Source: Candidatus Eiseniibacteriota bacterium (GTDB lineage Bacteria; Eisenbacteria; RBG-16-71-46; CAIMUX01). Taken from it: DNA of 64,000 nt. The translations under genes and the position numbers were made by a program. The notes beneath the pieces are model-generated. The model was not told the origin of the DNA, searched no databases, and saw only the letters and a program-made list of their open reading frames with translations. Position 1 is the first letter of the stretch; the number at the start of each line of letters is the position of its first letter. Shown here piece after piece: positions 19,901 through 27,304 of this stretch. The DNA lies in assembly GCA_020633975.1 (NCBI GenBank), contig JACKCR010000004.1:385472-449471 (forward strand). Reading direction: 5' to 3'.

Positions 19901-19946
19901 GCACGCAGGTGAGGAGCAGGTACGGAGAGTCGTGATCGGTCGCTGA
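16935..19946 (+). CDS. Secreted M36 (fungalysin-like) metallopeptidase with FlgD-like tail
   Basis: 1003 residues. GAGGAG lies 7 nt before the ATG; the signal peptide ends around residue 27. Residues ~60-260 form an FTP-type propeptide. A carboxypeptidase-regulatory-like beta module is near 290-360. The zinc site HEYGH at ~454 is followed by LHEGNSD, giving the third ligand Glu, as in family M36. Then come GSGHFTGQIIAGFYW and DDGTPHFDALC, normal for the M36 C-lobe. After a ~300-residue beta region, the last ~85 residues are a FlgD-like Ig tail (FSVDGRRVRSL, WDGRDDLG, VGSGVYFVRL). Predicted secreted zinc endopeptidase activated by propeptide removal. Its stop codon overlaps the probable CTG start of glpD. 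Confidence 0.9.
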   Translation: MRTTTCALVLGLAVVPALLSPGAILAAREADALSDLTVQPPVAVTWDALSAGDQIAATEALGEFSRETGSRWSVLDYAPGTLAPRLAMGTGLDMGRAILSTEDAVVAARDLVATYPELFASRVDRLDVWRATEGAGKYAVHFWEIASGMPVLGTKVTTVFTESGVLAAFGATTFPEIESADAPRIDAETAFTRAHDHLRSLGAIASSRDDVEWRAEGPYVLPVTVGEGANLGDGVRAESGVRVEGHTIHRIVLWSDDPVFVWSVDVDAITGDVLQRRNGLFHLDFEGTVTVDVEDPNYCEGAVLRPLSEVEVRIDGVGSALTGPDGSFTVANAGTDPADLEITMSGPWFEVVNVDGASALYQDNVAPGTPLDILIDTSVARWDERDVYFHGTATHTMMKEIDAGWDDLDFVMPTRVNIDQGCNAFYSFADSSINFYRENNGCGNTGQIGDVVAHEYGHAITAELYGPNQPTSDLHEGNSDITANLLFGYSLIGPGFTLDDCENGIRDSDNDLVWPDDVTGSGHFTGQIIAGFYWNALQYLVASEGEAAAFAAVKDAWYFGRLLGLPQNQPEQAWYSILADDDNGNIDDGTPHFDALCQAAMDKGYECPETFADVVIKHTPALYAANGEGDVRIEAEVYSLAGELAVNGVNLHWRLSGTGAFTPEPFAPTGDGNIHEAFIPTPPVLSSVDYFILAEDEFGNSLRRPEGTGHYSFEVVTAYHNAESGDDGWTVGDPSDTATNGIWERIDPNQMVVGGQIAQPGDDVSPDPGMFAWITEQYTGGSPVLSDVDGTTTLFSPVYDLTGSAWVNIQFMRWFQTLVAAEGGMEVSVTHDGGTSWMPLVTYGPSDAAAQWKLVSKLVPEPVGGFGMMQFKIVALGAANPSIDECGLDEWVLVASDTGSPSSAPDPVAVPRGLSLALTSSNPSDGIVGLAYELPTAGSAEIGVFSVDGRRVRSLYRGSDAAGSHRIDWDGRDDLGRTVGSGVYFVRLAHAGEEQVRRVVIGR

Positions 19947-21451
19947 CGGACCCGGCGCGGGACCTCCAGCCTCTCGAAGACAGGAAGCCGTGGGACCTCC
20001 TCGTCATCGGTGGCGGCGCCAATGGACTTGGCGTCGCGCTGGATGCGGTATCCCGCGGCTACCGTACGCTAATGCTCGAACGTGGTGACTTCGCCTGCGG
20101 TACGTCCAGCCGAAGCACGAAGCTGGTGCACGGCGGAGTGCGCTACTTGGAACAGGGACGGATCGGCCTCGTGCGCGAGTCGCTCCGCGAGCGAGCGACG
20201 CTCCTGGCCAACGCGCCGGGCCTCGTCCATCCGATCCGTTTCGTCGTTCCTGCCCACTCACGCTGGGAGCGCGCAAAGCTACGTCTTGGACTCCGTCTCT
20301 ACGATCGGCTCGCTCCGATGCACTCCCGCGATGCCCTTGGACGACAGGTCACGCTGCCACCCTCGCGCACGTTGACGGCCGCGGACGCCGTCGCTGTCTG
20401 GCCCGGACTCGCCGCCGCCGAACTCAGCGGGGCTGTCACCTTCTCCGACGCCCAGTTCGACGATGCGCGACTCGCGGTGGCTTTGGCTCGGCGGATCCGG
20501 AGCCTAGGTGGCGTCACCCTCAACTACGCGGAAGTCGTCGCGGTGGACGGAGACAAGACCGGCCGGATCGTGGGCGTCCAAGTAGTGGACCGCGATCCAG
20601 CGCGCGCCGCGCGTCGAGTGCGGTTCCATGCGGTTCGTGCATCCGTTGTCGTCGATGCGACCGGCGCGTTCACCGAGTTCGCCCGAAGACGGGTCGCGCT
20701 CAGTCGAGGATCCCACGTCGTGCTCGGTCCCGAGTTCGTCCGGAGTGATCATGCCCTGCTCATTCCGCGCACCGAGGACGGCCGGGTCCTCTTTGCCATT
20801 CCTTGGTACGGGCGGCTGCTCGTCGGCACGACCGATCTCACGAGCGATGTCGCAGAGCGCGAACCGCGCATGTCGGAGGCAGAGCTCTCCTACCTCCTCG
20901 CGCACATTGCCCCCTATCTCCACCGCGAGCCGAAACGGACCGACGTCGAGAGTGCCTGGACGGGACTTCGCGCGCTCCTCGCCGGAGATGGCGGGCCTAC
21001 GTCACGCCTCTCGCGCGAGCACGGCGTACTCGAGACGCGTGCGGGGCTTCTCTCCGTCGTCGGTGGCAAATGGACGACGTACCGGGCAACCGCAGAGGAC
21101 GTGGTGAGTCGCGCCGCTGAGGCGGGCGGACTCCCGCCTGCTCCGTCGCGCACCGCCTCGATCCAACTGGACGGCGATGATGTGAGTGCGGACTCTACCT
21201 CCCGAGACTGGATCCGTCGGATGGTCCGTGAAGACTCCGCTCGCTGCGTCGCCGACGTGCTCGCACGTCGTTCCCGTCTCCTCTTCCTCGATGCGCGGGC
21301 GGCGGAGTCTCGGTCGCGTGAGGTCGCGGAGGTTCTCGCCGGGGAGCTGGGCCTCACGAGCGCCTGGGTTGACGAACAAGTCAGGGAGTTCGGGCGGTTG
21401 GCGGCGGGATACCTTCCTCCTGGAATCACAGGGACAGACGACGCATCATGA
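19943..21451 (+). CDS. glpD: FAD-dependent glycerol-3-phosphate dehydrogenase with probable CTG start
   Basis: 502 residues if CTG 19943 is the start, matching the usual ~500. It oxidises glycerol-3-phosphate to dihydroxyacetone phosphate and reduces quinone at the inner membrane. The FAD Rossmann motif DLLVIGGGANGLG sits at ~18-30, upstream of the first ATG (20072), so that ATG cannot be the start. Between the in-frame stop at 19910 and 20072 I find no ATG, GTG or TTG, only CTG 19943, which overlaps the M36 stop (CTGA). Other marks: GTSSRSTKLVHGGVRYLEQG, RILFAIPWYGR-like VLFAIPWYGRLLVGTTD and VVGGKWTTYR. GGAGAG at 19924-19929 is a possible but distant ribosome site. Confidence 0.85.
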   Translation: MTDPARDLQPLEDRKPWDLLVIGGGANGLGVALDAVSRGYRTLMLERGDFACGTSSRSTKLVHGGVRYLEQGRIGLVRESLRERATLLANAPGLVHPIRFVVPAHSRWERAKLRLGLRLYDRLAPMHSRDALGRQVTLPPSRTLTAADAVAVWPGLAAAELSGAVTFSDAQFDDARLAVALARRIRSLGGVTLNYAEVVAVDGDKTGRIVGVQVVDRDPARAARRVRFHAVRASVVVDATGAFTEFARRRVALSRGSHVVLGPEFVRSDHALLIPRTEDGRVLFAIPWYGRLLVGTTDLTSDVAEREPRMSEAELSYLLAHIAPYLHREPKRTDVESAWTGLRALLAGDGGPTSRLSREHGVLETRAGLLSVVGGKWTTYRATAEDVVSRAAEAGGLPPAPSRTASIQLDGDDVSADSTSRDWIRRMVREDSARCVADVLARRSRLLFLDARAAESRSREVAEVLAGELGLTSAWVDEQVREFGRLAAGYLPPGITGTDDAS

Positions 21452-21519
21452 CGGGCGATCACGTTCCTGCCGAGGGGGTGGGGACGGGGCCATGGATGCG
21501 CCGCGCAATGGAGGTCGAT

Positions 21520-21984
21520 ATGCGTCGATGGGGGACAGGACTCTTGGCACTCAGCCTGGTCGTGTTGGCAGGGTGCGCCGCGCTGCAGAAGTCGGTGACC
21601 TATCCCAAAGCCTCGGTCCAGAGCGTGGACGTTCAGGACATCGGGTTCACTGCGCTGACGCTGGCGTTCGATGTCGCGGTGACGAACCCCTACTCGGTGA
21701 ACCTACCCGTCCTTGGGTTGGACTTCGCCCTCAACAGCTCGGGCACTCAGTTCCTTTCCGGGGCCGTGGACGTGCAGGAGATCATTCCCGCCGGCGAAAC
21801 CCGGTCTCTCGGTGTACCGATCCGCGTCCCGTACAAGGAGCTGTACGACGTCATCACCGGAATCGAAGCCGGATCCAAGGTGCCGTACGAGGCCGACATG
21901 GAACTCCACGTCGATGCTCCGCTGCTCGGCAGGATCGGCGTGCCGTTGGATGCCAAGGGCGAGATCTCGATCCCGCGGCTCTAG
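21520..21984 (+). CDS. LEA14/WHy-domain lipoprotein
   Basis: 154 residues. ATG 21520 has GGAGG five nucleotides upstream and starts a lipoprotein signal with lipobox VLAGC; a longer reading from 21448 lacks any signal. The body (VQDIGFTALTLAFDVAVTNPYSVNLPVLGLDF and IPAGETRSLGVPI) has the water-stress/LEA14 (LEA type 2) beta-sandwich pattern. Bacterial lipoproteins of this family occur in envelope-stress and desiccation contexts; the function is not established. It follows glpD and may be cotranscribed with it. Confidence 0.82.
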   Translation: MRRWGTGLLALSLVVLAGCAALQKSVTYPKASVQSVDVQDIGFTALTLAFDVAVTNPYSVNLPVLGLDFALNSSGTQFLSGAVDVQEIIPAGETRSLGVPIRVPYKELYDVITGIEAGSKVPYEADMELHVDAPLLGRIGVPLDAKGEISIPRL

Positions 21985-22005
21985 AACGGATCGGTCGCGG
22001 CCCGC

Positions 22006-22140
22006 TAGCGGGGCGTGCCTTGGCGGGCCGTGTCCCAGCGGGTTGTGTGCTGGCGCGGCGTGTCCTCGCGGGTCGTTTGGTAGCGCGGCCTGTCCTAGCG
22101 GGTCGTTTGCTAGCGCGGCGTGTCCTAGCGCGGCGTCGGC
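22006..22140. repeat. 15-bp minisatellite, nine copies, running across the stop codon of the FN3 gene
   Basis: Nine contiguous 15-mers start at 22006, the consensus being TAGCGCGGCGTGTCC. They alternate with a second version, TAGCGGGTCGTTTGC, giving a 30-bp higher-order period over most of the array. The last unit encodes the final residues of the downstream minus-strand protein, and its stop codon (22125-22127) spans a unit junction. Confidence 0.9.
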
Positions 22141-25100
22141 TCCCACCGTCCGATGTTCTGTGACGGCAATCCTCCAGCCTGGCTGAACGAACCGCCGACG
22201 TAGAGAGCGGCGTCACTTTCGATCAAGGCGTAGACGAAACCGGAGGGAATCCCGGAGCCGAGCGGGAGCCATCCCTCTCCGTCCCATTCCGCGAGACGGT
22301 TGAGCGGCTGCGTGCCGTTGCTCGTCGCGAAGCCGCCTCCGACCACGACGTTGCCGAGGTAGGACGTGATCGCATACGTGGTCCGGAAGTCCTCGCCCGC
22401 GGTTCGCGGAATCCAGCTCGTGCCACTCCACACGGCCACTCCGAGGGACGTCGTACCATCCACACGACTGAACTGTCCGCCGACCCAGAGGCCGTTCGGA
22501 GTCGCGTGGAGGGAGTAGACCGCCGCGTTGACTCCGCCCGCGAACCCCACGGCGTGCCACGACTGATCGGAGTCCTGGAAACGCGCGAGGTACGAGATTG
22601 TCTGTCCACCGATCTGGGTGAACGTTCCGCCGACGTAGAGGTCTCCTTGGTAGACCGCGAGCGCTTCGATCGACCCGGACGGGTCGGCATTGCCGAGCGT
22701 GTCGAAGAAGTTGCAGCCGAGTTGCGCGTCTCCCTCCGCTCCTGCGTCTCCGTCGAACCGCGGCGGGCAGGCGACCCACTCGGCGATTCCCGCGGGTCCG
22801 ATGGTGTATTTGCCGCCAGCGTAGTAGTCGGGCCCGAAGCTTCCACCGACCACGACGCGGGTGTCCTTCTCTACCATCGTGCGGACGATTCCGTCGGGGC
22901 TGTAGTAGAACGGTGCCCAGGAGCTTCCGGTCCACTCCGCCACGTGATGGGGGCCAACGCTCTCGGTCACGAAGTCTCCTCCGCAGAAGATCCCGTACTC
23001 CGCCACCGCGATCGTGCGGACCGTTCCGGTGAGGGATGGTCCCATCCCGAACCACTGGTCCGGGATGAACTGCGCGGTGTAGGACGTGATCTCGCTTCCG
23101 GCGTGAGTGAAGGCACCTCCGGCGAAGATGCCCTCGTCCGGCGCGAGGGCGAACGTGCGTATCGTGTTGTCGACGCCGAGGTCGCCTTCTGCGAACCGGT
23201 CCGACCAGTGGAACGGGCTCTCTCCGATTCCGGTCACGACCACGAGGTCGCAGTCGGGGCCAAGAAGACCGCAGCTCGCACTGCCCGCGTCGAGGGGAGC
23301 GAAGGTCACCTGGACCTCGCGGCTCTCGCCGTTTCGGAGGGCGAGTCCTTCGTAGTCTTCGATGACGAAGCCTGACGAGCAGTCCTGGAGTACGACGTTT
23401 CCGGTGAGGATCTGGCCGCCGACGTTCGTGATCGTGACGATGCGCGTGTCCGACTCGCCCACCACCAAGGTGCCGAAGTCGATGCTCGACGGAGAGACAG
23501 AGCAGATCGGTGGGTCGTCCGACGTCGTCTCGCTGACTTCCGGGGTGTACTCCGAGCTGGCTTGTCCGTCGTAGGCCCGCATCCGGTAGGTGTACGTCGT
23601 CGAGCCGACGAGTCCCGTGTCCACGCGATCGCGCGCGTCGCCAGGCACATCCGCGATGGTCGTCCAGACCGCGTCGAGGAGACGTTCGATCCGGAACCCG
23701 TCCGGATCGCTGTACGGGAACTCCCAGGAGAGACGGATCTCGTCGTTCGCCAAGGCAACCGCTTCGAACGTCTCTGGCGAGGGCACGGGCGTCGTCGCCG
23801 ACGCCTGGTTCGAGTAGTCGGAGGGCCCCCCGGCGTTCACGGCGCGTACGCGGTACGTGTACGTCTGTCGGTCCTCTGCCGTCTCGTCTTCGTACGAGCC
23901 GACGCCGTTTCCTGGGGCTGTCGTCGCAATCCGAGTGAAGATCGATTCGTCACTCCGTCGCCGTTCGACTTCATAGCCGGTCTCGTTGTCTGCGTTGTCC
24001 TGCCAGACCAGGGAGACCGAGAAGGGCGACGACGGCGCAGCCGCGAGGCTGGTCGGCGCGGCCGGAGCATCGGTGCCGGTGGTCGCCGATACGACGTTGG
24101 AGAGCGGCGAGCGGTTTCCGGCTTCGTCCTCGGTGACGAGCGCGAAGTAGTACGTCGTACTCGCGTTCAGCTCGTTGATGTCGGCCGACTCGAGGGATCC
24201 CGCAGGCGCAGGGTCCGCAAGCTCCACCGGGGTTGCGTCTCCGAAGTTCAGGTTGTCGATCGGGAAGAGGGAGTAGCGAAGGTCGTAGGCCGCTGCCTGC
24301 CCCTGATCGTCGTCGTCACCGGGCGCGATCCACGCGAGGCTGACGGAGCTCGCCGTCGTGAGTTCGACGGAGAGGACCGAACCTGCCGGAGCGATCAAGT
24401 CCGTCGGAGTCGCCGACGCCAGGTCCGAGAGATCGGACTGGTTTCCTGCGTTGTCCCCGACACGGAGCCTCAGGTAGTAGAGCTGCCCAGTGAGGAGCCC
24501 GGAGATCTCGATCGACTCTTCGCTGCCGGTCTCCTGAGGGGGAGCGACCGGGATGTGGGTGGCCGACGTGAAGTTCGTCTCGTCGATCGGAGCGGTGGAG
24601 AGACGGAGGTCGTAGGTCGACGCGTTTCCGGAGAGCCCGTCGTCACCCGTGGCGGTCCAGAAGACGCGAAGCGTCGTTTCGTCGACCACTTCAGCGGCGA
24701 AGTCGTTGGGCGGAGCGGGAGGCGTCTCGTCCGGGGTCGTCGCGCTCGCGAGGTTCGACAGCGCGGAGACGTTTCCGGCGAGGTCGTAGGAACGGAGCGC
24801 GAAGTAGAGCACCATCTCCCTCGAGAAGCTGTGGAGTGTGACGGCCTCCGCGCTTCCGGGCGCTCCTGGCGACGGTGCCGTCGTCTCGTTCGCGTCGTCG
24901 AAGTTCGCTTCGTTGATCGGGGCCGTCGACCACCTCAGGACGTATCCCACCACCGCGCTGCCGTCCTCGTCGGCGGGCGCAGTCCAAGCCAGCGCGACGC
25001 GAGTCTCGTCCAGCGCCTCCGCGGATAGGTCCGCCACGGCGGCTGGAGGGACCAGGTCTGGTGTCGCGAAGGACGTCGTCGCGATTCCAGAGAGGTTCCC

Positions 25101-26453
25101 TTCGTCGTCTTCGGCCCGCAACGCGACGTAGTAGGTCGTCCGACGGGAGAGTTCACCGAGGAGGAAGCTCTCCGCCGTGCCGGACGGGGACGGGGTGGGG
25201 AGGCCGGGGATCGCTAGAGCGGTCTCGAAGTTCGTCTCGTCGATCGGGACGAGAGCGATCCGTCCCTCGTAGCGGGAGGCGCGGCCCACGATGCCGTCGT
25301 CGCCCGGAGCGGTCCAGAGAAGGCGTGCGGTCGTGCCCGTCACTTCGGTGGTCCGGAGGTCCGCGATCGTCGCTGGGGGTACGCGGTCCGGCTCTGGTAG
25401 CGTCTGCGCGCTTGCGACGGCGAGTGGCGAACGGAGGTCCGCGTCGTCGATCGCGACGAGTCCGAAGTAGTAGATCGTGTCCGCCTCGAGCCCGTCGACC
25501 GACTCGAGTTCGTTCGTTCCAGCGGTGGCCGGCACCGGGACGCCTTCGATCGGATCCGCGGCTTCGAAGTTCGTTCCGTCGATCGGGGAGGTGGAGAAGC
25601 GAAGATCGTAGCTCGTGGCCCGTCCGACGTTGCCGTCGTCTCCCGTGGCGATCCAGTTGAGGACGAGCGACGAGTCGGTGATGGCGGTTGCCGCGAACCC
25701 CGTGATGATACCGGGGGCGGTCGGCGAACCGAGGTCGATCGATGCCTCGCTCGAGTACGCACCTGCCGCGCGATCCGAGAACTCGGCCCGGACCCGGAAC
25801 GTGCGGACGAGGTTCTCCCCGGTGAACGTCGGCGGAACGGAGAAGACCGTGTCTTGCCCCGTCGCGTTCGCCTCGAACTCGAGCCCACCGTTGTCCGTTC
25901 CCAGGATGTGGTAGTGCGTCGCTTCTTCGATCAGGGGCGACCAGGAGAGACGCATCTCGTTCGTCGCCTCGAGCCGTTCCGTCTGGACCGTCGGAACCTG
26001 GGACGCCAGGGTCACGGTGACGTCGCGAGCCTCTCCCACCGTGACGTCCTCGGCGGAACCCCGTCCGAAGTAGACGACGCCAGTGAACGAGCTGTCCGCG
26101 TCGACGCCTCCGGACACTTCGACCTCGACGACGTAGTACGTGGCTGGTTCGACGTCGAGTTCGAGCCGGAAGTGCGTCTCGCCTGGCTCCAGCGCGTCCT
26201 CGGCCTCGAACGTCTGACCGAACTGGTGGGTCTCCTCGTCGTAGGCGAGTGCCCGGGCTGCGACCCGTTCGTAGACGAAGTCCTCGCCCCGCGCGAGCGG
26301 TCTCGGGTCCGTGTCGCGGAACTCCACCTGGATCCGGAGAGCCGCCGACCCTGAGGGTGTCGTCGAATCCGAACAGCTACCCAACACGAGAGCGAGAATG
26401 GCGATCGTGAGGAAAGCGACTGGGGCACGGAGGTACGCTGAAACGGGCGGCAT
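22125..26453 (-). CDS. Giant fibronectin type III lipoprotein with C-terminal beta-propeller
   Basis: 1442 residues. ATG 26453 has AGGAAG upstream and opens a lipoprotein signal (LALVLGSC). An N-terminal beta domain (~25-160) is followed by eight or so FN3 modules of ~95-110 residues, several sharing W-APGDDG-VGRAS-YDLR-STAPID and T-YYFAL-A-DEAGN-S core patterns. A choice-of-anchor D module (SPSSIDFGTLVVGE) comes next. The last ~330 residues are Kelch-like blades with YVGGTFTQIGG, WVGGQFSRVDG and YVGGSFSQAGG. Long multi-FN3 lipoproteins are surface adhesins or glycan-interacting proteins in related lineages. The 3' end overlaps the 15-bp minisatellite. There is no catalytic domain. Confidence 0.87.
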   Translation of the reverse strand: MPPVSAYLRAPVAFLTIAILALVLGSCSDSTTPSGSAALRIQVEFRDTDPRPLARGEDFVYERVAARALAYDEETHQFGQTFEAEDALEPGETHFRLELDVEPATYYVVEVEVSGGVDADSSFTGVVYFGRGSAEDVTVGEARDVTVTLASQVPTVQTERLEATNEMRLSWSPLIEEATHYHILGTDNGGLEFEANATGQDTVFSVPPTFTGENLVRTFRVRAEFSDRAAGAYSSEASIDLGSPTAPGIITGFAATAITDSSLVLNWIATGDDGNVGRATSYDLRFSTSPIDGTNFEAADPIEGVPVPATAGTNELESVDGLEADTIYYFGLVAIDDADLRSPLAVASAQTLPEPDRVPPATIADLRTTEVTGTTARLLWTAPGDDGIVGRASRYEGRIALVPIDETNFETALAIPGLPTPSPSGTAESFLLGELSRRTTYYVALRAEDDEGNLSGIATTSFATPDLVPPAAVADLSAEALDETRVALAWTAPADEDGSAVVGYVLRWSTAPINEANFDDANETTAPSPGAPGSAEAVTLHSFSREMVLYFALRSYDLAGNVSALSNLASATTPDETPPAPPNDFAAEVVDETTLRVFWTATGDDGLSGNASTYDLRLSTAPIDETNFTSATHIPVAPPQETGSEESIEISGLLTGQLYYLRLRVGDNAGNQSDLSDLASATPTDLIAPAGSVLSVELTTASSVSLAWIAPGDDDDQGQAAAYDLRYSLFPIDNLNFGDATPVELADPAPAGSLESADINELNASTTYYFALVTEDEAGNRSPLSNVVSATTGTDAPAAPTSLAAAPSSPFSVSLVWQDNADNETGYEVERRRSDESIFTRIATTAPGNGVGSYEDETAEDRQTYTYRVRAVNAGGPSDYSNQASATTPVPSPETFEAVALANDEIRLSWEFPYSDPDGFRIERLLDAVWTTIADVPGDARDRVDTGLVGSTTYTYRMRAYDGQASSEYTPEVSETTSDDPPICSVSPSSIDFGTLVVGESDTRIVTITNVGGQILTGNVVLQDCSSGFVIEDYEGLALRNGESREVQVTFAPLDAGSASCGLLGPDCDLVVVTGIGESPFHWSDRFAEGDLGVDNTIRTFALAPDEGIFAGGAFTHAGSEITSYTAQFIPDQWFGMGPSLTGTVRTIAVAEYGIFCGGDFVTESVGPHHVAEWTGSSWAPFYYSPDGIVRTMVEKDTRVVVGGSFGPDYYAGGKYTIGPAGIAEWVACPPRFDGDAGAEGDAQLGCNFFDTLGNADPSGSIEALAVYQGDLYVGGTFTQIGGQTISYLARFQDSDQSWHAVGFAGGVNAAVYSLHATPNGLWVGGQFSRVDGTTSLGVAVWSGTSWIPRTAGEDFRTTYAITSYLGNVVVGGGFATSNGTQPLNRLAEWDGEGWLPLGSGIPSGFVYALIESDAALYVGGSFSQAGGLPSQNIGRWEPTPR

Positions 26454-26670
26454 CGGTTCACTTCCTGTCCAGGACGGTCGGGGAGACAGCTCCGGCTCGG
26501 GCAATACTAGAGGAGGGATGTCGCGGAATCGAGACCTTCAAGCGGACCCTCGCCCCGGCTTGCTGAGGGTCCTGGCCTGCTCGAGTGGAATGACGCTCGT
26601 CTCGGGAGCCCTTTCGCCCGCGCGGGGACCGAGGTGGCGGGGTGTGGGCCGGAGGAACTAGACTCCCAGA

Positions 26671-27234
26671 GTGAACTTCTGTAGCCGATGCGGAAAGCCG
26701 GTCCAGCTGCTCGTTCCCGAGGGGGACGACCGGAAGAGGCATGTCTGCTCCGTCTGCGGCCACATCCACTATCAGAATCCCCACATCATCACCGGCTGTC
26801 TCCCACGCGCGTCGGATGGACGGATCCTTCTCTGCCGTCGGGCGATCGAGCCGCGGCTCGGTTACTGGACGCTCCCCTCCGGGTTCATGGAGAACGGCGA
26901 GACGCTCGAAGAGGGCGCACTCCGGGAAACTTGGGAGGAGGCCTCGGCGCGGTGCCGCATCGTGCGGATGTTCGTCTCCTTCAGCCTCGCCCACGTCAGC
27001 CAGATCTATTTCCTCTTCCTGGCCGACATGGAGTCCGACACCTTCTCCACCACTCCGGAGAGCTCCGAGGTCGCGCTGTTTCGGGAGGAAGAGATCCCCT
27101 GGAACGAACTCGCGTTCCGTCCGGTCGAGTTTGCGCTCCGGCAGTACTTCGATCCCGCACATGCGGAGTACGAGGGCGTCCACCGCGGGGAGTTCCGACG
27201 AGTACCGGGTGACCCCTGGCTGCTCGGCTCCTAG
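26671..27234 (+). CDS. NUDIX hydrolase with N-terminal zinc ribbon
   Basis: 187 residues. A four-cysteine ribbon (CSRCGKP and CSVCGH) spans residues 4-30. The Nudix box starts at GFMENGE then RETWEEASA (~70-92). It fits GX5EX7REUXEEXGU except that the conserved Gly near the end is Ser and the hydrophobic position is Thr. Zinc-ribbon Nudix proteins of this size hydrolyse ADP-ribose or NADH-type dinucleotides. The GTG start has no close ribosome site (GGAGG is 15 nt upstream), but TAGACT at 26659-26664 could place the transcript start at the GTG. Confidence 0.87.
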   Translation: MNFCSRCGKPVQLLVPEGDDRKRHVCSVCGHIHYQNPHIITGCLPRASDGRILLCRRAIEPRLGYWTLPSGFMENGETLEEGALRETWEEASARCRIVRMFVSFSLAHVSQIYFLFLADMESDTFSTTPESSEVALFREEEIPWNELAFRPVEFALRQYFDPAHAEYEGVHRGEFRRVPGDPWLLGS

Positions 27235-27248
27235 GACGGCGCTGGGGG

Positions 27249-27276
27249 TTGTAATCCATCGCGGTCGGGCTACGCT
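27249..27276 (+). promoter_or_regulatory. Candidate promoter for the S9 peptidase gene
   Basis: TTGTAA (27249-27254) and TACGCT (27271-27276) are spaced by 16 bp, 28 nt before the ATG at 27305 and just ahead of its AGGAGGT site. Confidence 0.45.
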
Positions 27277-27304
27277 TTCCCGGTTGTACGAACAGGAGGT
27301 ATCG

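Noticed and set aside
22006-22140. CRISPR array
   Set aside because: Units are contiguous 15-mers with no unique spacers.
23562-25028. 488-residue frame opposite the FN3 lipoprotein
   Set aside because: Repeats simply mirror the FN3 repeats on the real strand.
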